From Clavibacter michiganensis (GTDB lineage: Bacteria; Actinomycetota; Actinomycetes; Actinomycetales; Microbacteriaceae), in NCBI RefSeq assembly GCF_016907085.1, contig NZ_JAFBBJ010000001.1, positions 186,001 through 250,000 on the forward strand: DNA of 64,000 nt, read 5' to 3'. Under the pieces are notes generated by a model, which worked only from the letters and a program-made list of their open reading frames with translations, was not told where the DNA came from and did not search any database. Below, in pieces: positions 43,010-53,380 of the stretch (position 1 is the stretch's first letter; every line of letters begins with the position of its first letter). The position numbers and the translations under genes are program-made.

Positions 43010-43999
43010 TCAGCCGACGGCCTGGGCGAACCCGCGCGTCGGGTCGGCGAGGTGCTCGAGCCCCGCGGGCAGCGCGCGGCCCTTGGCGGCCATCGACTGC
43101 GCCCACAGCCGGCCCGCGCGGTACGACGAGCGCACGAGCGGACCGGCGAGCACGCCGAGGAACCCGATCGCCTCCGCCTCCGCCTTGATCTCCACGAACT
43201 CCTCCGGCCGCACCCAGCGCGCGACGGGCAGGTGCCGCGGCGTCGGCCGGAGGTACTGCGTGACCGTGATGATGTCGCAGCCCGCGTCGTGCAGGTCGGC
43301 CAGCGCCTCGGACACCTCCTCGCGCGTCTCGCCCATGCCGAGAATGAGGTTCGACTTGGTGATGAGGCCCGCGTCCCGCGCCTGCGTGATCACGTCGAGC
43401 GAGCGCTCGTACCGGAACGCCGGACGGATGCGCTTGAAGATGCGCGGGACGGTCTCCACGTTGTGCGCGAAGACCTCGGGCCGGGACGAGAACACCTCGG
43501 CCAGGAGATCCGCATTCCCGGAGAAGTCGGTCGCGAGGATCTCGACGCCCGTGCCGGGGTTGTCGGCGTGGATCCGCCGCACGGTCTCGGCGTGCAGCCA
43601 CGCGCCCTCGTCGGGCAGGTCGTCCCGCGCCACGCCCGTGACGGTCGCGTAGCGGAGGCCCATGCGGCGCACCGAGTCGGCGACGCGGCGGGGCTCGTCG
43701 GTGTCGTAGTCGGCGGGCTTGCCCGTGTCGATCTGGCAGAAGTCGCAGCGGCGCGTGCACTGGGATCCGCCGATGAGGAACGTCGCCTCCCGGTCCTCCC
43801 AGCACTCGAAGATGTTGGGGCACGCCGCCTCCTGGCAGACGGTGTGCAGGTCCTCCGTCTTCACGAGCTGCTGGAGCGCCTGGTACTCGGGCCCCATGCG
43901 GGCCTTCGTCTTGATCCACTCCGGCTTCCGCTCGATGGGCGTCTCGGCGTTGCGGACCTCGAGGCGGAGCATGCGGCGGCCGTCGGGCGCGGCGCTCAT
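43010..43999 (-). CDS. lipA: lipoyl synthase
   Basis: Radical-SAM enzyme that inserts two sulfur atoms into octanoyl-protein to make the lipoyl cofactor. The 329-residue protein has the auxiliary cluster motif [12 protein letters not shown], the radical-[11 protein letters not shown] and the C-terminal RSSY that ligates the auxiliary cluster. It starts at the ATG that overlaps the lipB stop (ATGA at 43996-43999), so the two pathway enzymes are coupled. Confidence 0.97.
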   Translation of the reverse strand: MSAAPDGRRMLRLEVRNAETPIERKPEWIKTKARMGPEYQALQQLVKTEDLHTVCQEAACPNIFECWEDREATFLIGGSQCTRRCDFCQIDTGKPADYDTDEPRRVADSVRRMGLRYATVTGVARDDLPDEGAWLHAETVRRIHADNPGTGVEILATDFSGNADLLAEVFSSRPEVFAHNVETVPRIFKRIRPAFRYERSLDVITQARDAGLITKSNLILGMGETREEVSEALADLHDAGCDIITVTQYLRPTPRHLPVARWVRPEEFVEIKAEAEAIGFLGVLAGPLVRSSYRAGRLWAQSMAAKGRALPAGLEHLADPTRGFAQAVG

Positions 44000-44697
44000 G
44001 TGCGGGCCCCGGCGGTGACGGACGAGAGGGAAGAGGTCGAGGGCATGGCGGATCCGTTCGAGAGGGCGCGCACGAGGTGCGGGCGGAGGAGGGGGACGAC
44101 GTCGGCGGGCGTGACCGTGCGACCGAGGACGCGGCTGATGGAGGTGACGCCGGCGTCGCGGATCCCGCACGGGACGATGCGGTCGTAGGCGTCGAACGCG
44201 TTGCTGCAGTTGAGGGCGAAGCCGTGCATGGTGACGCGCTCGGCGACGCGGACGCCGATGGCGGCGACCTTCTCGTCGCGGGGCGCGCCGTCGGGAGAGG
44301 CGCCGCGGATCCAGACGCCCGAGCGGCCGTCGACGCGGCACGACGCGACGCCGAGGTCGGCGAGGAGGGCGATGAGCGCGTCCTCGAGGCGGCGCACGTG
44401 GGCCACGACGTCGAGGGGCTCCGGCAGCCGCACGATGGGGTACCCGACCAGCTGCCCCGGCCCGTGCCAGGTGATGCGGCCGCCGCGGTCGACGTCGATG
44501 ACCGGCGTGCCGTCGCGCGGCCGGTCCTCCGGCTCCGTGCGCCGGCCCGCCGTGTAGACGGACGGATGCTCGAGGAGGATGACGGTGTCCTGCGCCCGGC
44601 CCGCGACGACGTCGGCATGCAGGGCACGCTGACGCTCGAGGGCCTCGATGTACGGCACGGAGTTGGCGCTTAGCCCCGTGACGACGATGTCGACCAC
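43996..44697 (-). CDS. lipB: octanoyltransferase
   Basis: Transfers octanoate from acyl-carrier protein to lipoyl domains, the step before LipA. The 233-residue protein has [31 protein letters not shown], the catalytic Lys in DEKVAAIGV and the catalytic Cys in VPCGI. The GTG at 44697 is chosen because TATGCT (44709-44704) lies six bases upstream, the leaderless pattern; an in-frame ATG at 44808 would run into the divergent siderophore-interacting gene. lipA follows with an ATGA overlap. Confidence 0.95.
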   Translation of the reverse strand: MVDIVVTGLSANSVPYIEALERQRALHADVVAGRAQDTVILLEHPSVYTAGRRTEPEDRPRDGTPVIDVDRGGRITWHGPGQLVGYPIVRLPEPLDVVAHVRRLEDALIALLADLGVASCRVDGRSGVWIRGASPDGAPRDEKVAAIGVRVAERVTMHGFALNCSNAFDAYDRIVPCGIRDAGVTSISRVLGRTVTPADVVPLLRPHLVRALSNGSAMPSTSSLSSVTAGART

Positions 44698-44789
44698 GCG
44701 GCCAGCATAGGCGCGCGGTCCGCGGCGGGCGAGGGCGCGCGGGCCCGTCGCGTTGCGGGGGAGGCGCGCGGGGCGGAGGATCGTCCTCG

Positions 44790-45671
44790 ATGACCGACTC
44801 CTCCGCACCCGCCGTCCCCGACCGTCCCGTCCGCGCCGCGCGGTCTCAGCACGTCCTCGAGGTGATCCGCACGGAGCGCCTCAGCCCGCACCTCGTCCGC
44901 GTGCACCTGGGCGGGGAGGGGACGCGGGCGCTGCTGGAGCAGGCCGTCCCCGAGCGGCTCGCCGCGACCGACGCCTACGTGAAGCTGATGCTGCCGCAGC
45001 CGGGATCCGGCGTCGTGCCGCCGTTCGACCTCCCTGCGTTGCGCGCGACGCTCGCGCCCGAGGCGCTGCCGGCGGTGCGGACCTACACGCTCCGGAATGC
45101 GGATCGGGCCGCGGGCACGGCGGCGATCGACTTCGTCGTGCACGGCGACGAGGGCCTCGCGGGGCCGTGGGCGGCGTCCGCGCAGCCGGGAGACCTGCTC
45201 GCGGCGAGCGGCCCCGGCGGCCTGTTCCGGCCGTCCGACGATCCCGCGGTCGCGCGCCTGCTGATCGGCGACGACTCGGCCGTGCCCGCCATCGCCGCGG
45301 CGCTCGCCGCGATGCCCGTCGACGCGGTGGGCGTCGCGCTCGTCGAGGTGGACGGGCCCGCCGACGAGCTCCCGCTCGCGCACCCCGCGGCTGTGGAGCT
45401 GCGCTGGATCCACCGCTCGCGCACGCCCGAGGCCGTGCCGGGCGCGCTCCTCGTCGACGCCGTGCGCGCCCTCGAGCGGCCGGCCCGCGAGGTCGAGGTC
45501 TTCGCGCACGGCGAGCGCGGGGCGATGAAGGAGATCCGCGCGCTCCTCCAGGACGGCTGGGGCATCGACCGCCGCGCCCTCTCGCTCTCCGCCTACTGGG
45601 CGCTCGGCCGCGCGGAGGACCGCTTCCAGGCGGAGAAGCGCGAGCCGGTGGGAGCGATCTTCATGGACTAG
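44790..45671 (+). CDS. siderophore-interacting protein (flavin-dependent ferric reductase)
   Basis: A 293-residue protein of the SIP/ViuB family that reduces ferric siderophores in the cytoplasm to release iron. The N-terminal FAD-binding barrel has the diagnostic VRTYTLRN and a central [20 protein letters not shown]; the NAD(P)H domain has [16 protein letters not shown], and the C-terminal [13 protein letters not shown] is the family tail. No siderophore transporter is adjacent. A palindromic GAGGA-TCG-TCCTC lies just before the ATG, possibly an operator. Confidence 0.9.
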   Translation: MTDSSAPAVPDRPVRAARSQHVLEVIRTERLSPHLVRVHLGGEGTRALLEQAVPERLAATDAYVKLMLPQPGSGVVPPFDLPALRATLAPEALPAVRTYTLRNADRAAGTAAIDFVVHGDEGLAGPWAASAQPGDLLAASGPGGLFRPSDDPAVARLLIGDDSAVPAIAAALAAMPVDAVGVALVEVDGPADELPLAHPAAVELRWIHRSRTPEAVPGALLVDAVRALERPAREVEVFAHGERGAMKEIRALLQDGWGIDRRALSLSAYWALGRAEDRFQAEKREPVGAIFMD

Positions 45672-45675
45672 AGGA

Positions 45676-45694
45676 CGCCCCCGGATCGGGGGCG
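45676..45694 (+). terminator. hairpin after the siderophore-interacting gene
   Basis: CGCCCCCG-GAT-CGGGGGCG, a perfect 8-bp stem five bases after the stop codon. Confidence 0.7.
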
Positions 45695-45837
45695 CGGGCG
45701 TCGGTCGGCCTCCGGCGGGCGTGCCTGTGGAAAGCCAGCCGATTCTTCGTGTCCTCCAACCCTATTCTCAGCTCCGCTACCGCTCGGCGGTCGCGGATGC
45801 GGGTGCCTGATCCGTCTGCTCGAAAGGGAGCACTCGG

Positions 45838-48800
45838 ATGCGTCCTGCACGCCGTCTCACCTCCACCGCCGTCATCGTGGCCCTGGCCCTGGTCGCGGAG
45901 ATCTTCGTCGCCCTGCCCGCCGAGGCCGCGACCACGCCGACCCGGCCCGTCGCCTCCGTGCCCGCGCTCACGTCCGACGACGTCGACGTCGCCACGCCGA
46001 CGATCCCCACCGGCTCGGTCGACGCCCCCGCTCCCGCGTACGCCCAGGCTCCCGCCGACCCGAGCGCGCCGGCCGCCGACGCCTCGGCCGTCTCGCCCTC
46101 CTCCCTCTCGGCCTCCGCCGTCGCCCGACCCCGACGGGCGGCATCGGCGAGCCAGCTGCACGACTCGGCCCAGCTCGTGTCCCAGTCGCAGTTCCAGGAC
46201 ACCTACGCGAACGACGACGGCACCGAGTCGGCGGTGCTCTCGCAGACGCCCCTCAACGTGCAGGACACGAAGGGCGACTGGGTGCCGGTCAACACGGACG
46301 TCACCGTCCGGTCGTCCGGCGCGGGCGTCGTCCCCGACCACCCGCTCGCTCCGCGCTTCGCCGACTCCGCGTCCGACGCGGGCGTCCTCACGCTGCACCA
46401 CGACGGGCACGTGCTGAAGTACACGCTCGACGGCGCCGCGGACAGCCCGCTCGAGCGACCCAGCGCCGACGAGGTGCAGTACCGGGACGTGTTCCCGCGC
46501 ACCGACCTGCACTACGCGGTGACGGCGGGGCAAGTCAAGGAGGAGCTCATCCTCGCGGCGCCGCCGGTGCCGGCCGCGCCCTCGTACACCTGGCACGTGA
46601 GCGCAGCCGGTCTGCACGCGGCGCAGGACGCCGACGGCTCCATCCTCTTCACCGACAAGGCCGGATCCGTCGTCTTCGGCATCCCCGCGCCGCGCATGTA
46701 CGACTCGAGCGGTATCCCGGACGTGCAGGAGCCCGCCGACGCGCCCGTCGCCACCACGCTGACCGCCGACGGACGCGGCTGGACCATCCGGATGACGCCC
46801 GATCCGGCGTGGCTCGCGAGCCCCGACCGCGCCTACCCGGTGCACGTGGACCCGTCGTCCGTCGCGTCCTGGTCGAACGACCAGCACGAGTACAAGTCCG
46901 ACGGCACCCGGCTCACCGACGGCACCGTCCGCATCGGCAACGCGCGGGACCACGGCGACAAGTACTGGCGCACGGTCGAGCACTTCGACTACGAGCAGCT
47001 GTTCGGCAAGCAGGTCCTCAGCGCCCGCATCGACGGCTCGTACTACAACGGCGGGACCAAGGCCCTCTTCGGGGGATCCATCAGCGCCGCGACGTCGTTC
47101 TCCTACAACGGGGTCGGGAACCGCCTCAGCCAGTTCGCCATGTCCGACAACGGCTCCGCGCAGGACGACCGGCTCACCGACGAGATCGCGAAGTACGTGC
47201 GCGACGGCTCGCGCGGCGCGTACCTCATCATCGGCGGCGACGAGCGGCCCGGCGTCTACACGTACAAGTCGATCGCGGTCGCGCTCGTCGTGACCTACAA
47301 GGACATGCCCACGGCGGGGCCGGCCATCGCCCCCTCTCCCGCCGACGGAGCCCGCGGTCCCGTGATGCCCACGCTCGCGATCTCGGGGACGGACCCGGAG
47401 GGCACCGGGCTGCAGTACTTCTACCGCATCAGCGCCGGGGACGATCCCGAGGTGGCGCCGGTGTGGGAGTCGGGCTGGGGCGCGCAGCAGGTGAAGGTGC
47501 CGTTCGGCGCGCTGAAGCCCGGCACCAGGTACCACTGGAAGGGCTACGTCAAGGACGGGTACGACGGGGTGCACGGCACCTCCACGCTCGGCATCTCCTC
47601 CACGTGGAGCTTCACCACGAACACGCCGGCCATGACGGCGCAGGCGGGATCCGCCCCCGTCGACGGCTCGGTCATCACCACGACCACGCCGACCCTGACG
47701 GCGCCGACCATCACCGATCCCGACGGCGATCCGGTGCGGTACCGCTTCCAGATCGCCTCCGGGGCCGACGGCACCACGGGCGCCGTCGCCACGTCCGGCT
47801 GGCAGACGGGCACCACGTGGACGGTGCCGGCGAACTCCCTGCAGGACGGCGGCCGCTACACCTGGTCGGTGCGCGCGTCCGACGGGTACGACGAGCCGCC
47901 GGTGACGTGGACGGACAAGATCCGGGTCGACCGCCGGGTCGGCGACGTCGGGCCCTCGCCCACGGACACCGCCGGTCCCGTCAGCGTGAACCTCGCGAAC
48001 GGCAACGTCGGGCTGCGCTTCGCGTCGCCGACGGTGCAGACCGTGGGCGGCAGCATGGGCCTGGGCTTCAGCTACAACTCGATGCAGGCCGGCTCCGGCG
48101 GGCTCCTCGGCCGCTACTACGACGGCGCGGCTCCCCTCGGGGACGGCGACGCGTGCCACGCCGACGCCGGCACGCTCGCGACCACCCGCACCGATCCGTC
48201 GATCTCCTTCGACTGGGGCGACGGCTCGCCCGCCCCGGGGGTCGACCCGGACGACTTCTCCGCGAAGTGGACGGGCTTCCTGCACGTGCCCACCACGGGC
48301 ACCTACACGTTCGGCATGACGCGCGACGACGGCGGCTGCGTCCGGGTCGGCGGATCCACCGTGTACTCCGGATGGCGCGACGACCACGTCGCGCAGGACA
48401 CCACGGGATCGACCCCGACCGCGTTGACGCAGGGCACGCCCGTGCCGCTCGAGGTCGACTACTTCGAGCACGCGGGGGCGGCCGGGGTCTCGCTGTGGGT
48501 CACGGATCCGACGGGCGCCCAGTACGTGGTCCCCGCCGACTGGTTCACCCGCACCGTCGACACGCTCCCCGCCGGATGGTCGTCGACCACCGCGCTCGAG
48601 GGTGACGCCGGCGACTGGTCGCGCGCCCAGGTCACGGACTCCGCCGTGATCCTCACCGACGCCTCCGGCACCGCGCACACCTACACGCGCACCGCGGGCG
48701 ACGGATCCGGCACCGGCTACACGGCGCCGACGGGGGAGCACGACCGCGTCACGCTCGACCAGTCGCGGCAGGTCGTCGTGACCGGCGACGACGGCACGAT

Positions 48801-51800
48801 CACCACGTTCGACCCGTCCGGCCGCGTGCAGGGCGTCACGGGACCGGGTGACGCCCTCAAGCGGGCGACGCCCCTGTCGACGCGTCGACCCGGCACGGGC
48901 CTCGTCGACCGCATCTCGGATCCGCTCTCCGCGCTCGGCACCTCGCCGGAGACGTACGGCCGCGAGGTCCGCTTCGCGTACGCCGGCGACACCGCGGCGT
49001 CCCTGGGCCTCGACGCGAAGGACACGGACTCCACGGGATCGGCCTGCCCGGTCGCCGCCGGGTTCGCCGCGCCGCCCGCCGACATGCTCTGCCGCATCGT
49101 CTACCCGGGTCACGTCGCGGGAGCGACGGACACCACGCGCCTCTCCTACGACGCGCACGGCAACCTCGTGCGCATCACGGATCCGGGCGACGAGATCACC
49201 GACCTCGCCTACGACGGCGGACGCCTCACCACCGTCCGCGACGCGCTCGCGGACGACTGGCTCGCGGCGGACGCGCGGCGCGCAGCCGACGCGAACGTCG
49301 CCACCACCATCGCCTACGACGGCTCCGGTCGCGCGACCACCGTCACGCTCCCGGCGCCCGACGGCATCACGGCGGCGAAGCGGCCCACGAAGTCGTACGT
49401 CTACGGATCCGGCACGACCTCCATCGACGTGCCGGCGCTCGGCCTGGCCGCGGGCACCCACGCGTCGACCGTGACCTACGACGACGCCTGGCGGCAGACG
49501 AGCATCACCGGCCCCTCGGGGCTCACCGCCTCCTCCGAGTGGAACCAGAAGGACATGCCGCTGGCGTCCGTGGACGCGCAGGGTCGGAAGTCCACGACGC
49601 TCTACGACGCGCAGGACCGGCCGACGGACTCCTACGGCCCGGCGCCCGCATCGTGCTTCGGCTCCGACCGCGTGCCCACGGCGGCCTGCGCCGCGACGAC
49701 GGCGCACTCGTCGACCGGGTACGACGGCGGGCTGCACGGGCTCGACGCGGTCTGGTACGACAACGGCAGCCTGACGGGCGCGCCGCGCGCGTACGGGTTG
49801 GGCGTCGGCAACGCCGACGGCAGCGTGGATCAGGACTGGGGGAACGGCAGCCCGGCCGCGGCCGGCGACGGCTTCCCGTCGGACGGCTTCTCGCTACGGC
49901 TCACGGGTCTCGTCACGGCACCGCAGGACGGCGACTACACCTTCGCCACCAAGGCGGACGACGGCACGCAGCTGTTCATCGACGACATCCCGCTGATCGA
50001 CGCGTGGGGCGCGAACCCCGGCAACGAGATCCGGGCGAACCACGCCGTGCACCTCGCGGCGGGGCAGACCGCGCGCATCCGGCTGCAGTACAACGAGGGC
50101 CAGGTGTCCGCGTCGCTCAAGCTGGAGTGGCAGATCGGCAGCGGCGCCACCGTCGTGGTGCCGGGCAGCGCGCTCACGCCCGACTACGGGCTGCAGACGA
50201 GCGTGACGGCCGCCGACCAGGCGCCGACGGGCGTGGCGGGCATCAGCGCGTCGCAGATCTCCTCGGCCACCTCGGTCACGCAGTACGACGAGCCGTGGCT
50301 GGGCATCGCGACCGCGTCGGTGGTGGATCCGAAGGGCCTGGCGCTCACGCACTCCACCACCCACGAGGCGCGCGGCTCCGGGTACCTCCGTCGCCTTACC
50401 CGCACGCTGCCCGCGCAGGCCAACGTGGCCACGACGACGGCGTACTACGGCCCGACGGAGACCATCGCCTCCGCGTGGGGCGCCAGCGGCAAGGTCTGCG
50501 GCGTCGACGCGGCCACGCCGCAGTACGGGGCGACGAAGACCACCACGGGAGCGAAGCCCGCGTCGGGCGACGCCATCGTCACCTCGTTCGTCTACGACGT
50601 GATGGGGCGCGCGGTCGGATCGAAGCGATCCGGCGACGCCGACTGGTCGTGCACGAGCTACGACGCTCGCGGGCGCGCCACCTCGAGCACCACGGCCGCC
50701 TTCGGCTCCGTCGCGGCGCGCACGGAGAAGACGGACTACGCGGTCGGCGGGGATCCGCTCACCGGGGCGGTCTCGGACGGATCCGTCACCGGATCCACGA
50801 GCGGTGGCACCGTCACGACGGTCGCGAACCTCCTCGGGCAGGCGGTCAAGTACACCGACGTCTGGGGGACCGTCACGTCGATGTCGTACGACGCCGCGGG
50901 CCGTGTCACCTCGACGGTCGCGACGCCGCCCTCCGGCGCTGCGCACACCACCTCCTACGAGTACGACAGCGACTCCCGGGTCGACGTGATGCGCGTGGAC
51001 GGCAAGGTCGTCGCCGATCCGACGTACGCGAAGGGCGAGCTCACGGGGATCACCTATCCCTCCGGTGCGACCGGCGCGGGCAACGGCTCGTCGCTCTCCG
51101 AGATCACGCGGAACGGCGCAGGGGCGGTGACCGGCATCGGCTGGTCGTTCCCCGGCAAGCAGACCGCCGTCACCGATCGCGTCGTCCGCTCGCAGGCGGG
51201 CGACGTGCTGCAGGACACCACGAGCGACGGCACGACGAGCAACGTCTCGACGTACTCGTACGACGCGGCCGGGCGTCTCGTCGCGGCCGTGATCCCGCAC
51301 CACCGTCTGACCTACGGGTTCGACGCGCTCGCCGGATCCGCCGCCTGCACCCAGGCCGGCGCGGTCGCCGCCGCCGGTCGGAACGGCAACCGCACCTCCT
51401 CGTCGGACGTGCTCGACGGCGGGACGCCGACCACGGTGGCGTCCTGCTACGACGGAGCGGACCGCCTCATCGCCACCACGGTGGCGAACGTCCCCGCGGA
51501 CGCCTCGCCGGTGAACCGCTCGCTGACCGCCGCGCAGCTCACCTACGACGCGCACGGCAACACCGTGCAGCTCGCGGACGAGACCCTCTCGTACGACGGC
51601 GGGGACCGGCACACGGCCACGAAGCTCGCCGACGGCTCGTCGGTGACGTACGTGCGCGATGCGACGGATCGCATCGTGCAGCGGACGGAGGTGACCGCGG
51701 CCGGCGTGAAGACGGTCACGCGGTACGGCTTCACGGGGAGCGGCGATTCCCCGGACTTCGTGCTCGACGTGTCGAGCGCGGCGACCGAGTGGGATCTGCC

Positions 51801-52692
51801 GCTGCCGGGTGGCGTGACGGCGGAGTTCCGCACCGGGTCGGCCGTGTGGTCGTACCCGAGCATCCACGGCGACATCCTCGTCACGGCGGACCAGGCCGGA
51901 GCACGTGCTCCGGGCCTCGCGGTCTACGACCCGTTCGGGCAGGTCGAGGATCCGAAGACGGGTGCGCTGGGCACGGTTTCGGCGAACCAGTCGGGTCCGG
52001 ACACGCAGCAGGGCAACGCGGACTACGGGTGGCTGGGTCAGCACCAGAAGCTGTCGGAGCACCTGGGCGGCATCGCGACGATCGAGATGGGCGCCAGGCA
52101 GTACGTCGCGGCGCTGGGGCGGTTCCTGCAGGTGGATCCGGTCGAGGGCGGGACGGATGACGACTACGCGTATCCGAACGATCCGATCAACGGGTTGGAT
52201 CTGACTGGGCAGAGCGACTGGTGGCAGAGCGTCGACTGGGGGATGGTGGCGAACGTGGCTCTCGTAGCGGCGATGTTCATACCCGGCCTGGATGTCATCG
52301 CGGGCGCCGGCCTCGCCCTACGGGCGGCGACCTTCGTCCCGAGAGTGGTTCGGGTTGCCCAGCTGGTCTACCGCAGTGCGCGTATTTTGGAAGCAGGGGA
52401 GGCAACTGGTGCAGGATTCGCAGCAGATGGGCTTGCCGTTCGTGGATTGGCGGGCAGGGTAGGAACGCGGATCGGGGGAAGAATTTCTACCGGCTGGCGA
52501 CCCATTGTCTCACGTCCGAGTAACGGAGGCAGGATGTTTGTTTCGCGAACTAGGAACATCGCTTTCAGGACTCGGACCGGGAGGGGGCGTTTTGGGGGTG
52601 GGACGTCGAACGTCATGCACTCCGCCACGCGTCAATTCGGCAAGGATGACGCCCATCTGTATCAGAACATGCACATCAGTCACATAAGATAG
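45838..52692 (+). CDS. secreted RHS/YD-repeat polymorphic toxin with PA14 domains
   Basis: A 2284-residue exported toxin carrier. A Sec signal peptide ends near residue 31 (LPAEAA). An N-terminal secreted region follows, with a DNRLRE-type beta domain (about 345-490), fibronectin-like modules (about 500-690), PA14 domain one (about 750-905, LLGRYYDGAAPLGDG), YD/RHS repeats (DAHGNLVRITDPGD, YDAAGRLVAAVIPHH), PA14 domain two inserted at about 1297-1440, and the RHS core end (GRFLQVDPVEGGTDDDYAYPNDP, DLTGQ) at about 2093-2124. The last about 160 residues are a variable tip: a hydrophobic hairpin, then a Gly/Arg-rich basic region ending HLYQNMHISHIR, an unrecognised toxin. Base composition drops inside the tip. 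An AAAGGGAG site precedes the ATG; the immunity candidate follows after 12 bp. Confidence 0.9.
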   Translation: MRPARRLTSTAVIVALALVAEIFVALPAEAATTPTRPVASVPALTSDDVDVATPTIPTGSVDAPAPAYAQAPADPSAPAADASAVSPSSLSASAVARPRRAASASQLHDSAQLVSQSQFQDTYANDDGTESAVLSQTPLNVQDTKGDWVPVNTDVTVRSSGAGVVPDHPLAPRFADSASDAGVLTLHHDGHVLKYTLDGAADSPLERPSADEVQYRDVFPRTDLHYAVTAGQVKEELILAAPPVPAAPSYTWHVSAAGLHAAQDADGSILFTDKAGSVVFGIPAPRMYDSSGIPDVQEPADAPVATTLTADGRGWTIRMTPDPAWLASPDRAYPVHVDPSSVASWSNDQHEYKSDGTRLTDGTVRIGNARDHGDKYWRTVEHFDYEQLFGKQVLSARIDGSYYNGGTKALFGGSISAATSFSYNGVGNRLSQFAMSDNGSAQDDRLTDEIAKYVRDGSRGAYLIIGGDERPGVYTYKSIAVALVVTYKDMPTAGPAIAPSPADGARGPVMPTLAISGTDPEGTGLQYFYRISAGDDPEVAPVWESGWGAQQVKVPFGALKPGTRYHWKGYVKDGYDGVHGTSTLGISSTWSFTTNTPAMTAQAGSAPVDGSVITTTTPTLTAPTITDPDGDPVRYRFQIASGADGTTGAVATSGWQTGTTWTVPANSLQDGGRYTWSVRASDGYDEPPVTWTDKIRVDRRVGDVGPSPTDTAGPVSVNLANGNVGLRFASPTVQTVGGSMGLGFSYNSMQAGSGGLLGRYYDGAAPLGDGDACHADAGTLATTRTDPSISFDWGDGSPAPGVDPDDFSAKWTGFLHVPTTGTYTFGMTRDDGGCVRVGGSTVYSGWRDDHVAQDTTGSTPTALTQGTPVPLEVDYFEHAGAAGVSLWVTDPTGAQYVVPADWFTRTVDTLPAGWSSTTALEGDAGDWSRAQVTDSAVILTDASGTAHTYTRTAGDGSGTGYTAPTGEHDRVTLDQSRQVVVTGDDGTITTFDPSGRVQGVTGPGDALKRATPLSTRRPGTGLVDRISDPLSALGTSPETYGREVRFAYAGDTAASLGLDAKDTDSTGSACPVAAGFAAPPADMLCRIVYPGHVAGATDTTRLSYDAHGNLVRITDPGDEITDLAYDGGRLTTVRDALADDWLAADARRAADANVATTIAYDGSGRATTVTLPAPDGITAAKRPTKSYVYGSGTTSIDVPALGLAAGTHASTVTYDDAWRQTSITGPSGLTASSEWNQKDMPLASVDAQGRKSTTLYDAQDRPTDSYGPAPASCFGSDRVPTAACAATTAHSSTGYDGGLHGLDAVWYDNGSLTGAPRAYGLGVGNADGSVDQDWGNGSPAAAGDGFPSDGFSLRLTGLVTAPQDGDYTFATKADDGTQLFIDDIPLIDAWGANPGNEIRANHAVHLAAGQTARIRLQYNEGQVSASLKLEWQIGSGATVVVPGSALTPDYGLQTSVTAADQAPTGVAGISASQISSATSVTQYDEPWLGIATASVVDPKGLALTHSTTHEARGSGYLRRLTRTLPAQANVATTTAYYGPTETIASAWGASGKVCGVDAATPQYGATKTTTGAKPASGDAIVTSFVYDVMGRAVGSKRSGDADWSCTSYDARGRATSSTTAAFGSVAARTEKTDYAVGGDPLTGAVSDGSVTGSTSGGTVTTVANLLGQAVKYTDVWGTVTSMSYDAAGRVTSTVATPPSGAAHTTSYEYDSDSRVDVMRVDGKVVADPTYAKGELTGITYPSGATGAGNGSSLSEITRNGAGAVTGIGWSFPGKQTAVTDRVVRSQAGDVLQDTTSDGTTSNVSTYSYDAAGRLVAAVIPHHRLTYGFDALAGSAACTQAGAVAAAGRNGNRTSSSDVLDGGTPTTVASCYDGADRLIATTVANVPADASPVNRSLTAAQLTYDAHGNTVQLADETLSYDGGDRHTATKLADGSSVTYVRDATDRIVQRTEVTAAGVKTVTRYGFTGSGDSPDFVLDVSSAATEWDLPLPGGVTAEFRTGSAVWSYPSIHGDILVTADQAGARAPGLAVYDPFGQVEDPKTGALGTVSANQSGPDTQQGNADYGWLGQHQKLSEHLGGIATIEMGARQYVAALGRFLQVDPVEGGTDDDYAYPNDPINGLDLTGQSDWWQSVDWGMVANVALVAAMFIPGLDVIAGAGLALRAATFVPRVVRVAQLVYRSARILEAGEATGAGFAADGLAVRGLAGRVGTRIGGRISTGWRPIVSRPSNGGRMFVSRTRNIAFRTRTGRGRFGGGTSNVMHSATRQFGKDDAHLYQNMHISHIR
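51865..52212 (+). repeat. RHS core direct repeat, copy 1
   Basis: A 348-bp stretch of the RHS gene encoding the end of the conserved core (GDILVTADQAG to DLTGQ). It is repeated in the same orientation at 54189-54534 with about 20 mismatches and two single-base deletions, counted by hand. Confidence 0.9.
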
Positions 52693-52704
52693 CGGAGCGA
52701 GTAG

Positions 52705-53235
52705 ATGCGCAAGATATTCAAGGGGCGTCATGCCAAGCGCGAAATGCCTTTAGAGCACCAGGAGAGTAGCCGTCCTCCTATTCCTCGGGATCCGGGTGTC
52801 CCGGCGATCGAGACATGGTTGCCAGCGGGTATAGCCGGGAGGCCGAGATCACCTGGACATGAGGGCGAGTGGGTCCTCGCGAGACGAATGGAAGCAGACG
52901 TCGAGGGTCGCCCATATGCGTATCGACTGTTTCTTCCCATCGATGGCCTCACGTTCGGCGAGTTACCATCGGATTACTTAGTAGGTATCGCCGAGGGGTC
53001 CCTCATTTCCGAGCGCGGCGGGGGAGCGATAGATATTGCGACGCGCGTGCTCGACGTGGCATGGGATACCTCTGAAGCGGCCTGGCGTGCTGCGTGCACA
53101 TGGTTCAAGACGGAATCTCGACTGCGCCAGGATGAGGGCGAGACCTTGGAGGAGTTGCGTGCACGTGGCAATCCTCGCGGATTCGGCTTCGCGGGCCCAT
53201 TTGACGTCGAGCCGGGTGATGCGCCTATGGCGTGA
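52705..53235 (+). CDS. candidate immunity protein of the RHS tip
   Basis: A 176-residue cytosolic protein starting 12 bases after the RHS stop, the standard place for the cognate immunity gene. It has no signal or membrane segment. Its core (AIETWLPAGIAGR, ARRMEADVEG, AYRLFLP, LDVAWDTSEAAWRAACTWF) is clearly related to the protein at 56066-56593. I do not recognise an immunity superfamily. Base composition is lower in GC than the chromosome average, as in the toxin tip. A hairpin terminator lies about 110 bases downstream. Confidence 0.8.
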   Translation: MRKIFKGRHAKREMPLEHQESSRPPIPRDPGVPAIETWLPAGIAGRPRSPGHEGEWVLARRMEADVEGRPYAYRLFLPIDGLTFGELPSDYLVGIAEGSLISERGGGAIDIATRVLDVAWDTSEAAWRAACTWFKTESRLRQDEGETLEELRARGNPRGFGFAGPFDVEPGDAPMA

Positions 53236-53342
53236 GCTCGCGGGCGCGCAGCGATGAATAGACGGGAAGTCTTCTCGGCTTTCCGCTTGCTTCGACGTCT
53301 ACCGGCGAGTCGTGGATCCGCGAGCCGAGGGGGGCTCAACCC

Positions 53343-53373
53343 CGGGATCGGCGCGACTATCGCGCCGATCCCG
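53343..53373 (+). terminator. terminator after the first immunity gene
   Basis: A 14-bp perfect stem (CGGGATCGGCGCGA and its complement) with loop CTA. It ends the RHS-immunity unit and isolates the displaced cassette downstream. Confidence 0.7.
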
Positions 53374-53380
53374 CCCGCAC

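Noticed and set aside
45661-49737. Very long open frame (1358 codons) on the minus strand opposite the RHS gene
   Set aside because: It is Arg/Gly/Val-rich shadow sequence without motifs, caused by high third-position GC; the plus-strand RHS gene has a signal peptide and clear domains.
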